Assembly (NCBI GenBank): GCA_034368805.1
Contig: JAXMLJ010000077.1
Location: 1-50,982, forward strand
Length of the DNA: 50,982 bases
DNA from: UBA2272 sp034368805
GTDB lineage: Bacteria > Actinomycetota > Coriobacteriia > Anaerosomatales > Anaerosomataceae
Direction of reading: 5' to 3'
Position 1 is the first letter of the stretch. Each line of letters starts with the position of its first letter. Positions 33,249 to 43,289 of the stretch are shown piece after piece. Made by a program: the position numbers and the translations under genes. The notes under the pieces are model-generated. The model had not been told where the DNA came from. It did no database searches and was given only the letters and a program-made list of their open reading frames with translations.

Positions 33249-36200
33249 ATGCGACTACCGCCGTCGCTACGAATCGTTGCGTGTGTGATAGCGCTGACAG
33301 CCGTCGTGGGTTTTCATGGCGTGGCGGTTGCGTTCAGCCCGCATGGCGAGTTCAGCCCGGACACGGCACGGTGTGGCCTGTGCCACGTGCCACACGAGGC
33401 CGCCGGTCCTTCTCAAACGGTTGCGGAGACCGAGCGCGCTCTATGTTTGTCGTGTCATGACGGCTCGGGCAGCACGGTCGACATCTGGCGTGAGTTCAAC
33501 GAGGGCACCGGTTCGTCTCACCCCGTCGAGTCTGACGTCCTGCGCTGCGGTTCATGCCACACTCCACACGAGGGTCCAGCCGAGGGCAATCCGAGTTCGC
33601 TTCGTCCAGGCGAGACAACCGCGACCGCGGGCATCGCGGTGTGCGCCGCGTGTCACGGTTCGGGATCAAGCCTGGCGGGGGGCGACCTGGCCGGCCCGAT
33701 CACGGGGACGCCACATGCGGATGTCGTCCCGTCGGACAGCCCTGCGGGGATCGGCTGCCGCGGCTGTCATGCGCCGCACGCCTCGGCCAACGCGAGTCTC
33801 ATCCGAACGCAGGTCCGATCGTCTGTCGGCGAGACGGTGACTGTGAATGGCGAGCCAAGCCTGTGCCTGGCCTGCCACCAGAGTAGTGCGAGCCTGTACA
33901 GCGGCGGCGCGGTTGCTGCCGCCCAGCGCCATACCACCGTCACGTCGTCTACACGGGCCCTGAGCTCCTGGCCGGGATCGGCCGGAGAGCCCGGCGGCTG
34001 CGATGGCTGTCATGAGCCTCACGGCCTGGGTTCGGGTGGCCGGTATACGCGTGAGGCGGGCGACGCGCTGTGCGAGACATGTCACGCAGCGGACACGCTG
34101 ACCTATCCGGTCGACTATTCGTACCGCGGTGACGCCACGTTCTCATCGTCTGGACACAACGACATCGTCGGTCCTGCGATCGAGTACCTGACCATCGTTG
34201 CTGACGGCGCCGAGTTCTCGGCATGGGCGAGCGCGTCGGTCCCGAGCCCATCGGAGCCGGGGACCCCGGTCTCGCCCAATGAGATAGGCAAGCTGGCGTT
34301 GTGCGATGGAGAGCGCCTGATAACCGCGCTTCAGACGGTGGATGGCAGCTACGACCACCAGATGTACCGGTTCACCATGCCGGTCGTGAAGTCCGACGTG
34401 ATCTCCGTTCGGGTGCATTGGGAGGGATACGGCGAGGAGGCTCCCGGCTTCCCGGTCGTGATCTCCGTATGGGTTCCTGCCACAGGCTCGTGGGAACAGC
34501 TCAGAAGCGCACAGATGGTTAACCAGACCATGGTCAACCTGCCGCTGCGCCCGGCTGACCATATAGCCGATGACGGTGCGGTCTACCTGATGGCGAAGGC
34601 GCGGTACTCGTTCGACGAGAATGTCATCTCGGGTCCCACAGTGACCGCGCTCAGTGGCACAAGCGCTCGCGTGGACTGGGTCACCTCCGGACTGACCGAT
34701 AGCTGGGTCGACTACGGGTCTACCGCGGCGTACGGTTCGACGGTGGGTTCGGCCACCCGGACGCAGAGTCACTCCGTCACGGTGGCCGGCCTCGCTCCGG
34801 GCGTGTGGCACTTCCGTGCGCGTTCGGTCGCTGCTGACGGCGGCACCTACGCATCCTCCGACATCGAGCAGGGCATCCCGGGTCCCACGCGCACCGCCGA
34901 GATCGACTATGCGTGGATGGGCACCGATCCCACCGTCACGCTGGAGTGGGCGGCCCCTGCGCTCGCCCCGGGCGGTCCGTTCGAAATGAGGATGCACCTG
35001 CAGAAGGACGGCGTGTCGTACGTGACCACAGGGTGGGGATCCGAGACCAGCTATACGGCGGTCATGGGTCTTGGCTCCTATACGTGGAGGGTGGAGGCGA
35101 GAGATGCGGCCGGGCACTGGTACGGCTACTCGCCCTGGGACACGTTCTTCATCTACGACAACACGGGAACGTGCCCGTATCTGTACACCTGGGATGGCGA
35201 GAAGTATGCGTTCGAGGCCGACCTGTACGGTCCGGGCAAGCTCGCGCTGAGGACGAAGACCGGCTTTGCACGGCCCACACCCGATGACGTCTACGTCCTG
35301 GCCAACGAGCCCGCCATCAAAGACGGACTCCTCGATCTGCGGCTCGTGGAGGAGCGGTTCGAGGCGGACTATCTCGACGAACTCAAGCTCTACACCGTGG
35401 ACGCGCCCGCCAGCCGGGACGTGTACGCCGAGAAGCGGGAGGCTGGCGGCGCGCCGTTCCCGGGTGTGGATAGCGTCCTACACACGGTCTCTACGAGCAT
35501 GGCCACACCGCGTGCGGCAGTCCATATGGAGACCGGCGACGACGTACGGTCGCTCATCGCGGCGGACGACGAATCCTACGTCGTGCTGAGTGAGGACCGC
35601 AACACCGACTTCGACTATCAGACCATCGAACTCGACCTCGGTGACGTCATCGGTGCGCCGCAGGTGAAACTCGTGATGGATGCGGTGTCGATGTATCCCT
35701 CGAACGCCGAGGGCGCAGCGCGGGCCGCGACGTTCGGTCCGCGAACGAGACTCGAGGTGCAGGACACGAACGGCGCATGGGTCACCGTTGCCGCGGCTTC
35801 GGGAGCACTGCCCAAGGCACCGGAGTTCAGCCGTCCATTCGTGTTCGACATCTCCAACATATGGGCGAGCGACAGCCGCAAGGTGCGTCTCACGTTCCTG
35901 TTCAAGACGTACGTCGACTGGATCGCAGTAGACACCACTGCCGACCTGCCGGTGACCGTGACGGAGGTGCCGCTTGTCTCGGCCGACTTGAGCGTCCGCG
36001 GGTTCAGCGCCCAGTCGTCCACCGACGAGATCTACGAGTACGTCTACGCGGAGAACACGGGCCGCACAGCGTATCTGCCCGGCAACTACACGAGGCTTGG
36101 CGTGGTCACCGAGCTGCTGGAGGAAACGGACGATCGGTTCGTGGTCTATGGCGGCGGCGACGAGATCGCGCTGTCGTTCCAGCCGCCAACGCCAGCCGGT

Positions 36201-39200
36201 TCCGGTGTGACCCGCCGCTACGCGGTTCACACCAACGGCTATTACAAGGACCTGAAGTCCGATACCGAGCACGTGGTAGACGCGCTGCCGTTCGCGGCGA
36301 TGAGCAACTATCCGTACGGCAGCGACGAGAGTTACCCGACCGATGAGGTGCACACACGATACCTGGCCGAGTGGAACACCCGCTTCGAGGGCCAGCTCTC
36401 CGACGAGATCACAGTCTCCGAAGTGGCCGCGCCCGGTGCCTGGGATCGTTTCGTCGGAGCACTCGGTTCGTTCGTGGAGTGGGCCGTCGGGGTCGTCTCG
36501 CCCGACGAGGCAGTCCTCGCTGCGGCTGAGGACTCCCCGGACGCGGCGCATGTGCACCGGTCCTTGAACACCGACATCGTTGCGCTCGAGGTGACCACGA
36601 GCGGCGATGCGCCGGAAGGCCAGTGCGCCGCATGCCACGCGCCGCACGGGGCAATGGAGGGCGGCGTGCTTCTGACGGGCGGCCGTGCCGCATCGGATGG
36701 AAGGACGTGCACCGGTAGCGGTGGAGGCGCATGTCACTCGAGTGCAGCCAATTCCGCCTCGGGAGTCAACGTCCACACCGCGTTCACGGCCGGAGTTGAC
36801 GCTCGCTACCGGCACGACGTGATGCCCGCCGACCAGTTGGCCACTGGCGGTCGCACTGCGTGTGCCGACTGCCATAACCCGCACCGGGACAACGAGACGG
36901 TGCGGTATGCGGACCCCGACGATATATCAGCGACTGTCGCATCGGGCCTCGAGTCGCTGATCGCCACCGACGGTGCGCTGTTCTTGCTGGTGGGCGGCGA
37001 CCACGACGGAAGCCCGCCGACGATCTCCTCCATCAATCTCGTGGCCACGGTGGCGACCAACACATCACCGATCGTGACCTGGACCACCAACGAGCGATCG
37101 ACATCGTGGATCGACTGGGGTACGACCACCGATTACGAACTCGGCAACGAATCCGTCGGCACCCCGTTCGGCAACGATACACCCGTCACGTCGCACTCGG
37201 TGTCCATGAGTGGACTCGAGATCGGGACGCTGTACCACTACCGTGTGCGCAGCGCTGACGCGCTCGGGAACAGCGCCACGTCGGCCGACCGTTTGTACAA
37301 GGCCGTAAACGCTCCGCCGCCTCCGGTCATGAACGCGGTTCCCGACCAGACCGGACCGGGAAGCGGCCCGATACTCGTGACGGTCTCGAGTTCAGCGGTG
37401 AGCGCGCCTGACGGCAACCCGGTGCAGTACCAGTATCAGATACTCGGCGGCACCTCTTCGAGCTGGATGTCGAGTCCCTCGGCGAGCCTGTACTTCTACG
37501 ATGGGACCTACCAGGTGCGTGTTCGAGCACGTGACTCCGTGTGGACGTACGCGGTCTCTGGCTGGTCGGACACGGTCTCGTTCACCGTGACCAACGCGCC
37601 CGACTCAGGCTCCTGTCCGTTCCTGTTCACCTGGGACGGCGCGAAGTTCGTGTTCGAGGCGGATCTGTTCGGTTCGGGCAAGCTGGCCACCCGGACGAAG
37701 ACCGGCTATCTGCCACCGGTGCCGCAGGACCCGTATCTGCTCGAGACAACGCCCGCACGCATCGACGGCTCGTACGAGTTCCGGCTCGTCGAGGAGCGGT
37801 ACGAGACAGACTACCTCGACGAACTCAGGCTCCACACGATCGACGTGCCCGAGGGATACGATGTTTACGCCGAGAAGTACCAGGCCGGCGGTGCGGCGTA
37901 TCCCGGCCTTACGGGCGCGCTTCACACGGTGAGGCTGCCGCTTGGCAGTGCGCTCGGCGCAACACACGTGCAGTCGGGCGAGGATGTCACCGGTCTGCTT
38001 GCTGCGCGCGACGGCGACCGATTGGTGCTGAACGAGGACCGCAACGACGGCTTCGAGTATCAGACGATCGAGCTGGATCTTGGGGACATCGCAGATGCGC
38101 CGCGGACCACGATCGTGATGGACGCCATCAGCCTGTTCCCGACAACGGACGAGGGCGCGGTGCAGGCGTCCAAGTTCGGCGCCCGTACCAGGATCGAGGT
38201 TCAGGACGCTACGGGCGCGTGGGTCCAGGTTCCCGCAGGCACCATGATGCTGCCCAAGCCGCCGGAGTTCAGCCGGCCGTACGCATTCGATGTCTCGGGC
38301 ATATGGCTCAGTGACAGCCGACGGGTGCGCATGACGTTCCTGTTCAAGACGCTCGTCGACTGGATCGCTGTGGATACGTCCCAGGCGGTCGCGGTCAGCA
38401 TCGGCGAAGTGCCGCTCATCTCGGCGGAACTCCGGGCTAAGGGGATGGACCTCAAGGAGGGCACTCCCGAGGTCTACGAGTACGTGTACGGTGAGCCCAA
38501 CGATCGCACCGCGTACTTCGAGGGCTACCACACCAGGTTCGGTGAGGTGGCGCCTCTGCTCGAGCAGACGGACGACCTGTTCGTGATCTTCGGCGGAGGC
38601 GACGAGCTCGCGCTTCGCTATGACGCCGAGGCCGAGCGTGAGGTGTCCGAGGGTTTCTCGCGGCGCTACCTGATGTTCACCCAGGGCTACTACAAGGACG
38701 CGAAAGTCGGTCTGAGCGAGACTGTCGAACCGTTGCCGTTCAACGACATGAGCACCTATCCGTACCCTGAGACCGAACAGTATCCCGGCGATGAACTCCA
38801 CAATGCATACCGTGCGGAGTGGAACACCAGGTACGAGGCGGGCGTCTATGCCGTATCCGTTGCGCGCGTGACCGAGTCGTCGACTCGCGGTGAGATCGCG
38901 TGGCGCGTCTACCATACCGATGTGTGGGCCACGGGTGCGGTCGTGGGTCCGGACGTGTACTCGATCGACACCGATCACGTGCTCGTCGCAGCGGAGGCGT
39001 ACGACGGCACCGTGACCACGATCGGGCCCACTGCGGGATGGGAGAGTCAGAGTGCGGCCACGTCGTTGCCCACTCCTGCCTCGCCGGGCGACCCCGTGGA
39101 CGCGGCGGTGTTGGCTGCGATCTTGGCGGACGACTCGGTGTACTGGTCGACCGACCTTGCGGTGGCTGATCGCAACTGGAACTGGCAGGTCATCAGGTAC

Positions 39201-39902
39201 GACCTCGGCGCCTCGGCTCTCACCGGCACTAAAGGCCTGTCTCTGAGCTGGAACGGGCACGGTGAGCCCACAACGACCTACAACACCGCCGTGTACGTAT
39301 GGAGTCCCGTGACGAATTCGTGGACGCTTCTCAGGCGGGCGGACATGCGCACGGACACGACGGTGGGTACGAGCGGTCAGGCCGTTGCGTCGACCTTCTG
39401 CCTGCGGTGCCACGACGGCACGCCTCCCGAGGGTGTCGTCTTCCCGCCGGGCGTAGTGAATGTCGGACCGTCGTGGACGAATGCAACGACCGGGGACTTC
39501 CACGGCGCTCGCGCGGGCAGTGGCTTCGGGAGCACGCTCAAGAAGCCAAACGCGCGTGGACAGGGAGCGATCCCCTGCGTGACCTGCCACGATACGCACG
39601 GGACGGGGAGTCTGTACCACTTCCCGTCGAGCGTCAACGGAGCGGCCGTTCCCGCGATCACCACAGGCAACTGGACCGCTCTGTGCTCCTCGTGCCACGA
39701 GGGCACGGTGCGGGCGATGCACGAGGGCTGCGCCACCGCGTGTCACTACGGCGAGGTGGACCACTACGACGACATCACGTACCTGCTGCCGAACGAGTCG
39801 AGCAGCTGCGCGAGCTGCCACAAGCACGGGACCGCATGGACCCATCCGACCAACGCCTGCGGGCACTGCCACATCAGCCTCACGTACGCCCGGACGATGT
39901 AG
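33249..39902 (+). CDS. Giant secreted multihaem cytochrome c with duplicated modules
   Basis: A 2217-residue exported protein. The signal peptide ends near residue 28-30. Eight CXXCH sites with CxxCHxPH pairing (doubled-CXXCH type) begin at Cys42, 66, 100, 132, 170, 206, 251 and 275. Next come a beta-rich segment (about 308-437), two fibronectin-III-like domains (about 460-640) and module A (642-1049). Haem group 2 has Cys1126, an irregular CX7CH (1154-1163) and Cys1205. Two more FN3-like domains lead to module B (1456-1864), a second beta-rich segment, then Cys2051, 2110, 2146, a CX3CH at 2161-2166, Cys2187 and Cys2204. That is 15 standard and two irregular haem sites. No C-terminal anchor is visible. 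ATG chosen for GGAGAGG 4 bases upstream; GTG at 33246 is possible. Extracellular or surface electron transfer is inferred; substrate unknown. Confidence 0.9.
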   Translation: MRLPPSLRIVACVIALTAVVGFHGVAVAFSPHGEFSPDTARCGLCHVPHEAAGPSQTVAETERALCLSCHDGSGSTVDIWREFNEGTGSSHPVESDVLRCGSCHTPHEGPAEGNPSSLRPGETTATAGIAVCAACHGSGSSLAGGDLAGPITGTPHADVVPSDSPAGIGCRGCHAPHASANASLIRTQVRSSVGETVTVNGEPSLCLACHQSSASLYSGGAVAAAQRHTTVTSSTRALSSWPGSAGEPGGCDGCHEPHGLGSGGRYTREAGDALCETCHAADTLTYPVDYSYRGDATFSSSGHNDIVGPAIEYLTIVADGAEFSAWASASVPSPSEPGTPVSPNEIGKLALCDGERLITALQTVDGSYDHQMYRFTMPVVKSDVISVRVHWEGYGEEAPGFPVVISVWVPATGSWEQLRSAQMVNQTMVNLPLRPADHIADDGAVYLMAKARYSFDENVISGPTVTALSGTSARVDWVTSGLTDSWVDYGSTAAYGSTVGSATRTQSHSVTVAGLAPGVWHFRARSVAADGGTYASSDIEQGIPGPTRTAEIDYAWMGTDPTVTLEWAAPALAPGGPFEMRMHLQKDGVSYVTTGWGSETSYTAVMGLGSYTWRVEARDAAGHWYGYSPWDTFFIYDNTGTCPYLYTWDGEKYAFEADLYGPGKLALRTKTGFARPTPDDVYVLANEPAIKDGLLDLRLVEERFEADYLDELKLYTVDAPASRDVYAEKREAGGAPFPGVDSVLHTVSTSMATPRAAVHMETGDDVRSLIAADDESYVVLSEDRNTDFDYQTIELDLGDVIGAPQVKLVMDAVSMYPSNAEGAARAATFGPRTRLEVQDTNGAWVTVAAASGALPKAPEFSRPFVFDISNIWASDSRKVRLTFLFKTYVDWIAVDTTADLPVTVTEVPLVSADLSVRGFSAQSSTDEIYEYVYAENTGRTAYLPGNYTRLGVVTELLEETDDRFVVYGGGDEIALSFQPPTPAGSGVTRRYAVHTNGYYKDLKSDTEHVVDALPFAAMSNYPYGSDESYPTDEVHTRYLAEWNTRFEGQLSDEITVSEVAAPGAWDRFVGALGSFVEWAVGVVSPDEAVLAAAEDSPDAAHVHRSLNTDIVALEVTTSGDAPEGQCAACHAPHGAMEGGVLLTGGRAASDGRTCTGSGGGACHSSAANSASGVNVHTAFTAGVDARYRHDVMPADQLATGGRTACADCHNPHRDNETVRYADPDDISATVASGLESLIATDGALFLLVGGDHDGSPPTISSINLVATVATNTSPIVTWTTNERSTSWIDWGTTTDYELGNESVGTPFGNDTPVTSHSVSMSGLEIGTLYHYRVRSADALGNSATSADRLYKAVNAPPPPVMNAVPDQTGPGSGPILVTVSSSAVSAPDGNPVQYQYQILGGTSSSWMSSPSASLYFYDGTYQVRVRARDSVWTYAVSGWSDTVSFTVTNAPDSGSCPFLFTWDGAKFVFEADLFGSGKLATRTKTGYLPPVPQDPYLLETTPARIDGSYEFRLVEERYETDYLDELRLHTIDVPEGYDVYAEKYQAGGAAYPGLTGALHTVRLPLGSALGATHVQSGEDVTGLLAARDGDRLVLNEDRNDGFEYQTIELDLGDIADAPRTTIVMDAISLFPTTDEGAVQASKFGARTRIEVQDATGAWVQVPAGTMMLPKPPEFSRPYAFDVSGIWLSDSRRVRMTFLFKTLVDWIAVDTSQAVAVSIGEVPLISAELRAKGMDLKEGTPEVYEYVYGEPNDRTAYFEGYHTRFGEVAPLLEQTDDLFVIFGGGDELALRYDAEAEREVSEGFSRRYLMFTQGYYKDAKVGLSETVEPLPFNDMSTYPYPETEQYPGDELHNAYRAEWNTRYEAGVYAVSVARVTESSTRGEIAWRVYHTDVWATGAVVGPDVYSIDTDHVLVAAEAYDGTVTTIGPTAGWESQSAATSLPTPASPGDPVDAAVLAAILADDSVYWSTDLAVADRNWNWQVIRYDLGASALTGTKGLSLSWNGHGEPTTTYNTAVYVWSPVTNSWTLLRRADMRTDTTVGTSGQAVASTFCLRCHDGTPPEGVVFPPGVVNVGPSWTNATTGDFHGARAGSGFGSTLKKPNARGQGAIPCVTCHDTHGTGSLYHFPSSVNGAAVPAITTGNWTALCSSCHEGTVRAMHEGCATACHYGEVDHYDDITYLLPNESSSCASCHKHGTAWTHPTNACGHCHISLTYARTM
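35172..36395 (+). repeat. Cytochrome internal module A (first copy)
   Basis: Residues 642-1049 of the giant cytochrome. It starts with CPYLYTWDGEKYAFEADL and contains RLVEERFEADYLDEL, VYAEK, EDRNTDFDYQTIELDLGD, EFSRPFVFDI, FLFKTYVDWIAVDT and ends with EWNTRFEG. It aligns along its whole length with module B; over the first 79 positions 49 are identical by eye. I do not recognise a named domain. Confidence 0.85.
37614..38840 (+). repeat. Cytochrome internal module B (second copy)
   Basis: Residues 1456-1864 of the giant cytochrome. Same order of motifs as module A: CPFLFTWDGAKFVFEADL, RLVEERYETDYLDEL, VYAEK, EDRNDGFEYQTIELDLGD, EFSRPYAFDV, FLFKTLVDWIAVDT and EWNTRYEA. Protein similarity is high but the DNA has diverged, so the duplication is old rather than an assembly error. 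Confidence 0.85.
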
Positions 39903-39925
39903 GGCGCCGGGCGGCCGACGGCGCC
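39903..39925 (+). terminator. Weak hairpin after the cytochrome gene
   Basis: GGCGCCG (39903-39909) pairs with CGGCGCC (39919-39925) around a nine-base loop, immediately after the stop codon. Short and without a T-run; its terminator role is uncertain. Confidence 0.3.
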
Positions 39926-39942
39926 GGACGTTCCGCTACAAT
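39915..39942 (+). promoter_or_regulatory. Promoter for leuS
   Basis: CCGACG (39915-39920), a 16-base spacer and TACAAT (39937-39942), 36 bases before the leuS GTG. The -10 is good, the -35 poor and overlaps the hairpin arm. Confidence 0.45.
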
Positions 39943-39977
39943 AGGGCGCACGTTCCGAGCGAGGTGCGGAGGCCCGC

Positions 39978-42506
<2,529 letters not shown>

Positions 42507-42582
42507 CCGAGCCGGGTCAGCGCGCTCTCATAACCGGTTGGGCGGCTGTTAAGACGGCCCGCTTACGCTGACGATCCGCGGA

Positions 42583-42610
42583 CGCCCCTCGTCCCGACTA
42601 GGGAGGGGCG
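42583..42610 (+). promoter_or_regulatory. Hairpin that could mask the comEA ribosome site
   Basis: CGCCCCTC (42583-42590) is the exact complement of GAGGGGCG (42603-42610), a stem of 8 bp around 12 bases. The right arm holds most of the ribosome-binding site GGGAGGGG of comEA, whose GTG is at 42615. Translational control is inferred from pairing alone; in such GC-rich DNA a stem of this length can occur by chance. Confidence 0.35.
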
Positions 42611-42614
42611 CCCC

Positions 42615-43289
42615 GTGTCGTTTCTGGACTCCGAACGCGTGAGCGAGCTTGCGCGCCGAGCGGGGCTCGCCCAACTTGGGCCGGGAGCACTTCGTGGCGT
42701 GATAGCGCTCGTGGTGCTCGTCATCTGCATCGGACTGTGGCGATTCTGGCCGACGTCGCCCGGCCCCGAGGTCGCGTTCGAGACCGGGTCCGCCGCACCC
42801 GAAGTCGGTGCGTCGGCGGATGTGACGGACGCGCCGCCGCCGGTGCTCGTCGTGCACGTGGCCGGGTGCGTCGTCCGCCCCGGCGTCTACGACCTCCCCG
42901 TCGGGGCGCGTGTCGCCGACGCTGTCGCCGCTGCGGGCGGTGTTCTCGACGGTGCGGCCACCGATGCCGTGAATCTGGCGCGTCTTCTCGCGGATGGAGA
43001 GCAGGTGTATCTGCCGTCCGAGGAGGAGGCCGCGCGGGGCGGTCCGGCGACTGCGGCGTCTGCGGGCGCGCAAGCGGGGTCCGCGGCTGCCGGGAGTGCG
43101 GTGAACATCAACGCCGCGAATGCAACGGAGCTTGAGACCTTGCCGGGAGTCGGCCCCGCGACAGCGCAGAAGATCGTGGACGACCGTGAAAAGAACGGAC
43201 CGTTCGCCGCGCCCGAAGACCTGATGCGCGTACCGGGCATCGGGCCGAAGAAGTTCGAAGCGCTTGCGGACCTGGTGACGACCGGATGA
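42615..43289 (+). CDS. comEA: Competence DNA-binding protein ComEA
   Basis: A 224-residue membrane-anchored DNA receptor for transformation. One N-terminal membrane helix (about 26-46), an SLBB domain (VHVAGCVVRPGVYDLPVGAR, about 79-98), an alanine/glycine linker, and a helix-hairpin-helix DNA-binding domain (NINAANATELETLPGVGPA; VPGIGPKKFEAL). GTG start at 42615. comEC overlaps its stop by 4 bases. It pulls double-stranded DNA to the cell surface in related systems. Confidence 0.93.
   Translation: MSFLDSERVSELARRAGLAQLGPGALRGVIALVVLVICIGLWRFWPTSPGPEVAFETGSAAPEVGASADVTDAPPPVLVVHVAGCVVRPGVYDLPVGARVADAVAAAGGVLDGAATDAVNLARLLADGEQVYLPSEEEAARGGPATAASAGAQAGSAAAGSAVNINAANATELETLPGVGPATAQKIVDDREKNGPFAAPEDLMRVPGIGPKKFEALADLVTTG

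Noticed and set aside
35172..38840. The duplicated cytochrome modules as an assembly artefact
   Set aside because: The two copies differ throughout at protein level and more at DNA level, and the intervening haem group and FN3 domains are unique, so collapse or artificial duplication does not explain them.
37605..39872. A 755-codon open frame on the minus strand opposite the cytochrome gene
   Set aside because: It is a GC-bias shadow: its composition follows the third-position pattern of the plus-strand gene, it has no domain or signal peptide, and no ribosome site precedes it.
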